Source: Ancistrus triradiatus (Eukaryota; Chordata; Actinopteri; Siluriformes; Loricariidae). From it: a DNA stretch of 64,000 bases. Shown in pieces: positions 34,815-44,600 of the stretch (position 1 is its first letter; every line of letters begins with the position of its first letter). The stretch is from NCBI GenBank assembly GCA_025084515.1, contig JAJAGP010000275.1, positions 444,001 to 508,000 of the forward strand, written 5' to 3'. A program made the position numbers and the translations under genes. The notes below the pieces were generated by a model. It was given only the letters and a program-made list of their open reading frames with translations, did not search any database and was not told the DNA's origin.

Positions 34815-37800
34815 ATGGAGCTGCGCGTTGGGAATAAATACCGCCTGGGGCGGAAAATCGGAAGTGGTTCCTTTGGGGACATCTATCTTGGTAAGTCACT
34901 TGTTTGTATGGCCTTGCACAAAATTGCTCATCACTGCTGTTCTGTCTTCGAGGGGTGAGTGATACGGCAAAGTGCACTGCGATTCTTTATGCTTTTATGA
35001 TGGGTAATACCTACAAAGTGTAGCTATCAATTTGAGTCGTATAAGCACCCAAACATGTAAAGAAACATTATAGCATATATTTGTATGTATGTAAAATGAC
35101 ACACGTTTTATCAAGGTGTTTTAACAAGCAGGCGCACAATTAAACCATTATTATCCCACAGTATTATATTTAATTTATTTGGTAACGCAGTAGCATGGCT
35201 GACGACCTGAAGGAGAAAAGTAACATCACGGGCACGATACCAACACTGGCTGTTTTCTAAATATGCATAGTACAGTTGTTTTGGTTCAGCTATCTCAAAC
35301 GGAAGTACCACAAAGGGCACAAGAAAAGCCAGATAGCACGATGACCACATATGGGTGCCACAGACAGAAACGTTGCCAAATGAAATGACAATCAAAACAA
35401 TTACACAAAACCGAACAAAATGGATGAAAACAAGATATGGATTTTGAGCAGCTCCTATAAATTGATAATCCTCATTACTCACAAAGTTGCATGTATGTTT
35501 TATTTATGCAGTTCCTCTGATGTGCAAAATTTCAGACCCATATTAGCTTCCGTTATTGTTACGATATTATTGGTAGAGGCCTAAAACATCACGATGCAAC
35601 ATTCTTGCCAGATCGCCCACCCTTAATGTATATATGTGTGTATTTCACACTGTATTGGTAAAATTAAAGGAACAGCTTATAATTTATCCCTGCTCGTCCT
35701 GGTCTGTGCTGCAGAGAACCTGCCATGCCCTGGGCAGGATGCCAGTCTGCCAGTCTGCCACAGGGATTGGTATTACAGCCTCAGTCCAAGCCTCAGTCAA
35801 TTTTTAAGTTTGCTTAATGTTAGAATAGATTAAATTGGCCATACGTTCATCCCTGTCATTTCGTTTTATAGAAATATGACAGTTAGTGGTGCAGCCACTA
35901 ATGTGAATCATATTATAACGATGCCATGTAGCTGTGATGAAGTTGCGATATTGTACCGCCCAAAACCGACTTCCTACGTCCCACCAATCTGAACGTGGCA
36001 CGATCTTGGCAGGTGCGAACATTACATCGGGAGAGGAGGTGGCCATCAAGCTGGAAAGCGTGAAGACCAAACATCCCCAGCTCCACATAGAGAGCAAATT
36101 CTACAAGATGATGCAGGGAGGAGGTGAGGCCACAAGAAATACGCCTTTCCTTCAATTATGGCGCCCGAAACGAACCTTGAGTGAGTGCTTGAGTTTCTTT
36201 TGTCCGCAGTGGGAATCCCGTCGATCAAATGGTGTGGCGCCGAGGGCGACTACAACGTGATGGTGATGGAGCTCCTCGGGCCGAGTCTGGAGGATCTGTT
36301 CAATTTCTGCTCGAGGAAATTCAGCCTGAAGACCGTCCTCCTGCTCGCAGACCAGATGGTAACGGGATATCCGGAGACAATCGATCGGATTCGTTGAATT
36401 CCTGTTATTTTATAGTGTGTTGCCTGTTTTTATTTTGCCCACAGATTAGTCGGATTGAGTACATCCACTCCAAGAACTTCATCCACAGAGACATCAAGCC
36501 TGATAACTTCTTAATGGGGCTCGGCAAGAAGGGCAACCTGGTCTACATCATCGACTTCGGCTTGGCCAAAAAGTATCGGGACGCCCGCACGCATCAGCAC
36601 ATTCCCTACCGGGAGAACAAGAACCTGACTGGTACTGCCCGCTACGCCTCCATCAACACACACTTGGGCATCGGTGAGTATCGACATTAAACGGGTTGTT
36701 GCTTAGAAGTTGAACCGGTTGCGTTCACAACATTCCTAATTCCTGCAGAGCAATCACGACGTGACGACCTGGAGTCTCTGGGCTACGTCCTGATGTATTT
36801 TAATCTGGGCTCGCTGCCTTGGCAGGGCCTGAAAGCCGCCACCAAGCGGCAAAAGTACGAGCGGATCAGCGAGAAGAAGATGTCGACCCCCATCGAAGTG
36901 CTGTGCAAGGGCTACCCGTGTGAGTAAAGAAACGGGTTTGGTATTCTTTATCTATCTTACTGTCTTTCTTATCGTCTTCCCACCTTCATGTCCTCCTCCA
37001 GCGGAATTCTCCACGTACATGAACTTTTGCCGTTCGCTGCGTTTCGATGACAAGCCGGACTACTCCTACCTTCGGCAGCTGTTCAGAAATCTGTTCCACC
37101 GACAGGGCTTTTCCTACGATTACGTCTTCGACTGGAACATGCTGAAATTCGTACGTCATCCTACCAAAAAAAAAAGATGCTCTGCCCTTGAAAAAATCCA
37201 CCTCACCTTCGTCTGTGGCCTTTACAGGGATCCGGCAGGACGGCAGAGGAGAAGGAGAAGGAGCAGAGAGGAGGCGAGGGCGAAGAGCGAGACGAGAGGA
37301 CTGCAGGAGGACCTCAGGGTTCCGCTGCACGTGCGATGCCTTCAGGCCCCAACCTTCCAGCGCCTAACAGAGTCCGCAACGGTCCGGACCCAGCCAGTTC
37401 GGCGCCTGCTCCGCGAGTCCCGCAGTCCGGTGAGCTGACGGATTCACAACGCAATGCAAACGTACTTTAAGTGCGTTGCTTATCCTTGTGTACAATGTTT
37501 TATTTCTCAGGAAACGCATCTCCCAGGGCAGGACGTGGGGCAGAGCGCGAGAGACGGGTCTGCCTGCGTCTTCACCGGGGTGCCCCTGCAAACGCGTCCC
37601 CTGATCTCCCGCTGCGCCATGACCAGATCCGCATCACCCCTCCACAGGTACAGGTCCCATTTTCAGCACTCTGGTGGCCTCCAGGACGGGCCTGCACTCT
37701 TTTCCGTGGAAAAGTGCGAAGAAAACGTTGATACAAAACATTATGCACAACGTTACTCCTCTTTTGACTCCTTGTTAGTCTCTCTCAGAGGATGATGGGT

Positions 37801-37995
37801 CCCCTGTTTGACCTTGGTTCCTCTCAGGAGTTCCTCAACTCCCTGTCCCAATGGCAGGTCCTTTTGGATCTATGCTCCTATCTATTGTGAATAAATATTT
37901 AATAAGAATTAGCTTGAACTTGCCTTTGTGCTTTTAAGTCTGCATTTCTCTCTCTTCCTCAGGTCAGCGTTCCGTTTGAGCACATGGGGAAGTGA
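34815..37995 (+). CDS. Casein kinase 1 epsilon, 9 coding exons, 418 aa
   Basis: CK1 epsilon is a Ser/Thr kinase that acts on PERIOD clock proteins and in Wnt signalling. Exons: 34815-34890, 36013-36123, 36210-36358, 36445-36673, 36749-36919, 37002-37150, 37228-37429, 37511-37647, 37963-37995, all GT-AG and phase-consistent. The first coding exon begins at 34795 with a short 5'UTR. Residues 1-25 read MELRVGNKYRLGRKIGSGSF plus GDIYL, with the glycine loop, the AIKLE lysine, the HRDIKPDN catalytic loop and the DFG motif all intact. The kinase domain is nearly identical to mammalian CK1 epsilon/delta. The tail ends VSVPFEHMGK, matching the epsilon-type end, and contains the RLHRGAPAN block. The middle of the tail (37228-37429) diverges strongly. 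Total length 418 versus 416 in human. Confidence 0.96.
34952..35625. mobile_element. MITE-like element in csnk1e intron
   Basis: The left end reads 'ggggtgagtgatacggcaaa' and the right end, reverse-complemented, reads 'aagggtgggcgatctggcaa', an imperfect terminal inverted repeat of about 18 bp. The 'gggtgggcgatatggc' terminus is typical of hAT-related non-autonomous elements in fish. The 123-codon open frame on the minus strand inside is not a recognised protein. Confidence 0.6.
37780..37910. repeat. Copy of the 'tttccttgccactg' dispersed repeat
   Basis: In the last csnk1e intron, 'gatgatgggtcccctg', 'ggttcctctcagg' and 'gaataaat' match the less conserved side of the family seen at 54500-54660, 56860-57010 and 62515-62700. 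Confidence 0.4.
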
Positions 37996-38470
37996 GCTTC
38001 TGTCATTCGTTTTTTTTTAGGAGGTACGCCAGATCGTCGTCGAGGTTTTGATATTCTACGTTTCAGCACTCCAATCGTGACTAACTGTGCTGTCTTATTT
38101 ATGCGCAGAATTTCAACAAACAACTCCCCTAAGGCATTTGTATTCATCTTTCTATCCAAGTCAGTCGTGCAGAGAAACTGAAGGCGGAAAGACGTGAGCG
38201 CGAAAGGCTACACAAACACGACTGCGCTAGCGCTGATTAGGACGATGAGTCGCAAATGACGAAGTGGCACGATTCAGCTACGGACGGCCAAAGTTTGGAT
38301 CGCAGGTCTCGAACACGGACATGACTACAAGAGCCCACAACTCGACTGTTGTTCCCACACGGTCCAGCTAACTCACATTGGGGAACATGGAATAACTGGA
38401 CTGTAATGTTAATATTGATTGTTTATTAAGTGTGAGTCCAAATAAATGTATCGCTTGCACACTCACTCTA
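37996..38470 (+). other. csnk1e 3'UTR
   Basis: Follows the TGA at 37993-37995 and ends near the AATAAA at 38441-38446. Confidence 0.6.
38441..38446 (+). terminator. csnk1e polyadenylation signal
   Basis: AATAAA about 450 nt after the stop codon, within a sensible 3'UTR length. Confidence 0.6.
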
Positions 38471-38479
38471 ACGCAAACC

Positions 38480-41400
38480 AAGCTGTTATATGTGTTCATA
38501 CATGGTGATGTAGTCGGTACAGTGAACGAACATCTTTGTTTTAGTTTTCGGTTTATTTTTTAACATTGAATCATATCGGCATCCGTCGGTTGTTAACAGT
38601 TGCTGAAATGAGGTGGACGTTGGATTAAAACGCATAGCATGGACAGACCAGACTTTACTGTTAACCGCTAAAATTTAACAACAACCCCGGCGTTAATAAT
38701 GGCCTATGTATGTTTATGTCGATTCCATAGAAATCCATGGCTTATAGAAGAAGACTCAATCTGGGATATTCTGTACTGGCATGTTTCAGCCATGGCACTC
38801 TGGTTTCTAAATAAACGGACGTATCCATGATCTTTTAGACTGGATCTTCACTCAGCTGCCACTTTATTGGAAACACCAATGGTCTAGGTCCAATATATAT
38901 AGCAGTGATGTGTATTCTTCCTAGTAGACATATGGAGACCAAGAACACCATCCAACTCGGACCCTGTTAGGAGCTGACAATGGAAATCAACAAACATAAG
39001 TGACAATAAAGGAAAGGAACATTTTTTAAAGTGTAAGTTCTTAACCAAGCGACTCAGCCATTTGGACGTCCAGTGGAAGTCCTGCAAAGAGTCTTGAGGG
39101 TCTCCAGTCAAGCCACGGGTTGTGGCGTCCAGTTCAGTGTTCAGTGTTATTAATGTTTAAATGAAGCAAAATAGCACGAGGGGCCTAGAGATGTACAGTT
39201 AGAAAGAACTATTTAATAGTTTTCCATGCACAATTCAAAAATGCTCCCTGGTATTATTCCTGAGCCTATCTAGAAACTCACTGGCGAAACTTCCCTGGTT
39301 TGGCCACCAGTTCATAACCTTCAACACCGGACCTTCATGTTTCAAGCCATGTCCGAGTCTGAACCCAGATCCTCAGTAACTGCTGCACAGGTAGTGTATA
39401 TTATGCAGTTTTTGACTGCTGGCTTTTTCCGGGCGACGTATTAGTATTATATATCGTGTTAAATCCCATTCAACGTAAAGACCGTGTGGTGAAATAGCCC
39501 GACACCAAAAGAGCATCTGATCAGCCCTTTCCAACGAAGGATGGGGGTCTAACAAATTGTGTATAGTTTGAGATAGAGTTCGGACTGTATTCGTTTACCT
39601 ACAAAGTCACCTATCTGAAGGAAAACCGTGCTAAAATGTCCGTTATGTACAGCATCGATGGGTTTTGAAAGACTTTTATATTGAACGCAAGTGAGAGGGT
39701 CAACCATTTTGCAAAGGAGTTGAGGTACGCCAGGTTGCCAAAGTGGCGTGATTTATTACTTAGGAATGCTTTGTCAGGATCGTGCTACTAAATTGCGTCT
39801 CAGCAAGACAAAGTAAGTCATAACTTTGGAAACGCCAAACAATATAGGTGTATGAGTATATATAATAATTTATACACTTAGATTTTATTAGTTTTACATG
39901 TCTTAATTGAGATTTTAAAAGGGATTAAGTGTGTGAGGCGTTAACACATATTTGGCAACCCGCGGAAGTTTACTAGCAGGCTCTCCGGCTTCAGCTGGCT
40001 GCCTTTTTACTCAGCAGTCATAATCCACAGGGAGCCGTTATGAGCTTTGATTTGTTTGAGTTAAATGTTTTATTCTACAAAACAGGGACACACACACACA
40101 CACACACGCTGTCGTAGGTTAGTATAAGAGTCGTGTGAGGTGTTATTTCATGGCGTTGTTTGAGAAGGACGGCAGAGTTTGGTTAGGTTACGTTTGCCTC
40201 GGTGAGCCGGAGAAGATGAACATGGATGACGGGGAACATACATGGCTTTAAGGATTTAAGGCCGTTTATTGTCTCGCGTTTATTTATGTTTTTGGTAAGT
40301 ACGAACGAATAACAACTTAAAATCGATAAACCAAATTTAGCGGGACGCCGAAGACTGCAGTTCAAATCGTTTAACCGTTAAAACCGTTACAACTCGCTTT
40401 GATTTAAACGTTTTTTGCCGCACACTTTCTCGTAATTTAAAGAAAGTGCTCTAAATCCGTATTTTAGGGGCCCGTCTGCGTCACATCGTTATTTGTTCAA
40501 TCTGGAAACGCAAATCACGGTGTTTTGTGTCGACTTGGTAGTATAGAGTAGGTGTCTTGAAAATGGAAGTGAATGCGACGCACATTAGCCTCGAAACCTG
40601 AGGAAAAGTGTCTTCTACGCTTCATTTGTCTGTTTCAAAGTGTAAAAATTAAAATAAAGGCCAAGATTTGCCTCTGGACACAGTATGGAATGCTGGGAAT
40701 CATAACGTAAAACCGTACACCACTGCCTACAAATAAATGAAGTATCCTGGAACACAATATTCCGTACACAATTTTGCGTTCGGAAAGTTTATCTTTTGGT
40801 ACTTCCATTGTACAGAAGGACGAAGATAACGTTTGTAAAGATGCTTATTAGCTTTTGGAGTTAGTCAGAAACTCACAATGCCATTTAAGGTCTTATTAAG
40901 GACTCCGAAATGCTTGGAACCCAAGCTTTGCAGGCTAAATTAAGATGATGGTTTGTGATCTCTGCTGTTGAGGACGGTGGAGGATCTGCACTTTAGTACC
41001 CAAAAAATATGCCTCCAAAAGCACAAAACGAGAACAGAATGACTTTTAACAGGGTCTACAAGGTCTCTTGACTCAAAAGTTACTGAAACCTGTTGGGTGA
41101 GGCCAAGGGAGCATCCACAAGTGAAGGGTGGGCAATATGGAAGGGTTCTGGATCGCCAGTCTCATCGAGTCATAGCCTATACAAGATGCCCGGTGCTGAA
41201 TGCAGGGGTGCCAGTACTTGTCGTGTGGGTACATGTGCCTCGTGATGGACTGGCTCCCTGAACGACGTGCTCTGTTACGTGACTATCTGTAAGCACTGCT
41301 TTAGTCCTGTTCGGTCAGACGCTGAGTCACTGCGCTGTATTTTTAGCTCCGTACAGAACATGCTTTGCTCTGATGCCCACTGTGGTGCTGAAGCCAGATT

Positions 41401-41500
41401 CTCACCCTGTTATCATACCTGTAGCCTGTGGGCAATAACCTCAGAACAGGTCAGAACAGGTTCCAGAATTTGACTCTGATTACCGTTTAACTCCTCCTCC
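38480..41500. other. Intergenic and possible tmem184b upstream region, no coding exon seen
   Basis: No recognisable coding exon. A CA run lies at about 40088-40107. A piece at 41124-41140 ('agggtgggcaatatgg') matches the terminus of the MITE family seen in csnk1e. The 5' noncoding exon and promoter of tmem184b presumably lie here but cannot be fixed. Confidence 0.45.
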
Positions 41501-41630
41501 TCCTCATTCATTCATTCATTAAAACACCAAGATCAGTTTGAGAAATGCCGTCATATATTCCAGAGTCCTGCGATCTAAATTACCTGACCTGCCCTTGTTG
41601 GAGTGACTCGGCGAGGCTGCCATTCCCAAC

Positions 41631-44600
41631 ATGATTCCGGGGTCTCCAGGTACACTGGCCCCTGCTGGGCCCAACATCTCATGGCTCCCGGAGGCTCCAC
41701 TGCTTAAGCCCGAGCAGCCCACCTTCCTCATGACCACCACAGCGCAGGCCGTGTCCGGCATCTTTGTTTGGACAGCGCTGCTCGTCACCTGCCATCAGGT
41801 AAAGCCCGGTGCTCCTGTACCGTACGTGCTTTATGTCAAGCAAAGTTGAAGTGTGGAAATTAGAACAAACGTGGCTTGTCCTAATACTTTGACCACATTT
41901 CCGTTTGTGTCTCAATACATTTGTATACATGTGCTTATGTGTGTATTTATGTAGCAGAAGATGTATCCCGAGGATACTTGTATTTGCCTCCTTCGGATTA
42001 CTTCGTACCTGTTGTTGTTTACATGAGCTCTCTGATTGTTGGTGTATCGTTAGGGGTAACGTTCAATCGGTGTATGATTCGTATCTCTTTCAGATCTACA
42101 TGCACTTGCGTTTCTACAGCTCTCCAAACGAACAGAGGCACATAGTGCGCATCCTCTTCATCGTTCCCATCTACGCCTTCGACTCGTGGCTCAGCCTCCT
42201 CTTCTTCACCAACGACCAGTACTACGTGTATTTCGACACGGTCAGAGACTGCTACGAGGGTGAGCTTTCTGTTTAGGGCCTGCCGCCGCCTGTTGCTTAG
42301 GACGAATTGATTTCCACAGCCGGTGCACTGTGATATCCTGCAGCCTGAGACCGGGAGCGTCTCGCGGGTCCTGCGTATTTGTTCACAACACGCCCGTCGC
42401 TGGGATCACATCGGGAGCGCTGCCTGTTGCATAGCAACAGGCTTAGAGCAAGGGTGCCAAGAAACGCACTGATTGATAAATTAATGGGTCTGACCTTTAA
42501 TATTCAGTCTACTGTATTGTTAGAGCAGCCAGGGATTCTCTTATGATTTTAACAGTCCTACACTTTGCCTTAGGACAAAGAGATAAGCGAGTTGGGATCT
42601 GTTCTGGGCAGGGGTAGGGTGCCTGCTTGTGGAAGCTCATATGTAAAGAGTTTAGTCCATCTGTACGGCTTATATCTAGAGCAGCGCTCAGTCCGTCCCA
42701 CACCCGGACCAACGGAGCATGAGATCAGGAAAATGAAACCCATGAGGAGGCTCTAATGAGCGTTTACACTTTCTGACTGCTTATCGTTAGGCTCTGCTTA
42801 CGTTAGCTTACTGTTGACTGTAAAATACAAATACATCACAAGGACAAAATGTATCCGAACACCCCTGCTGTCTGAGTGTTTGACTCAGTGGACCACCAGT
42901 ATGGGTTTTTCAGCAGCGGATGTCGATTATATAATGCCCATATAACGGAGTGACAAATATTATTAGCTGTTTGTTGAACTAAAATGGTGTTTTTGTGCAG
43001 TTTTTTAGTCTGGAGCATGTAACTTTAAACACAATGATCATAATATTAATGTAGTGTAAGAAAGACCTCCTGTATCGGTATCGACTGCTTGCACAGGAAT
43101 CGGATCAGAACCGGAAAACTGATCAAACTAGTAATAGAGTCCCAAAGTTATTATTTAAGCTATAAATTGGTGGTCGAGCAATACGTGTTTTGAACGACCG
43201 ATATCGATATCTAGAGAGCAGGGTGACCGATATCACTTTTTTATTTTATTTTATTTTTTTCCAAATGAAATAATAATAAATGATACAAAATCGCTGAAGT
43301 TTGCATCGCTGTTTTCGTTCAAAATAAGTTTTATTGCTCACAACAACAACATTAATCAATGGGTAACACGGAAATGAGTCAGTACTTGCAAAGAAATAAA
43401 CAATGTTTTTAAACAACCTTTTTGGTTTCAATCCCAGTTACGAGCAGAAAGATCTTCTCACAGATGGCCCCGCAAAACAAAGTTTCTCCATTGTCTCTGC
43501 TTTTTTGGAATATCGGCCAATGCTGATCATTTTAAAATGGCATTAATCGGCCCGATTGTCACTACTATAAATGCACAGTCTCTGAATGCATGCTGCCAAC
43601 AAAATTGATTATTGAGGTCAGCACACGGTCACGCCGGAAACGATGTTCTCTGCATTTTCTCCCCCATTTTTGAATTTCGGCCTTGTGAGCACGGGCATCA
43701 GACGATGCTGATTACTTCAAAATGTTGGCACTAATCAGCCACTAATGCTAATGGGTGTAATAACGTGTAATCTCTAAACACGATTCATCCTTTGTTGAAG
43801 TGGCTCCTCTCTTTGCTCTTGAACCTTTCTCTCACGTCCACTGTGAGAACAGACCATTCACTTAAAAGCCCGTGCCTGGTTCTGACGGTTTGCTTTCCAT
43901 CTACACAGCTTTCGTGATCTACAACTTCCTGAGCCTTTGTTATGAATACCTCGGGGGCGAGAGCGCCATCATGGCCGAGATCAGAGGGAAGCCCATTGAG
44001 TGAGTCCCTACATGCTTAATTTTAGATAAAAATCTGAATGGTAGTGTGTTACATGACGTGTCGTGTTGTTTGCTGCTGAAGGTCCAGCTGTGTGTACGGG
44101 ACATGCTGCCTTTGGGGGAAAACCTATTCAATCGGCTTCCTCCGATTCTGCAAACAGGTCGGTGCGAGCGCATTTCTGTACGGTTACGTCTGACATCGGG
44201 TCGAGCTGTGACTTACGAATTCTCTTCCAGGCTACGCTGCAGTTCTGCGTGGTGAAACCTCTGATGGCTGTTGTCACGGTCATCTTGCAGGCTTACGGAA
44301 AATACAGAGACGGGGACTTTAAGTGCGTAGGTTTCTGGTGCTGTAAGAACGATTAAGAGCGCAGACGAATTCATGCAGTCATGGTGTGTGTGCGTGTCCT
44401 AACAGCGTGCAGAGCGGATACCTCTACGTGACCATCATCTATAACGTCTCGGTCAGCCTGTCGCTGTATGCCCTCTTCCTGTTCTACTTTGCCACCCGGG
44501 ACCTGCTCAACCCCTACAGCCCCGTGCTCAAATTCTTCATGGTGAAGTCCGTCATCTTTCTGTCCTTCTGGCAAGGTTACTCTCTCTTTCAGATTTCAAA

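Noticed and set aside
35111..35482. 123-codon minus-strand ORF with hydrophobic stretches in the csnk1e intron
   Set aside because: It lies wholly inside a MITE-like element with inverted ends and matches no known membrane protein.
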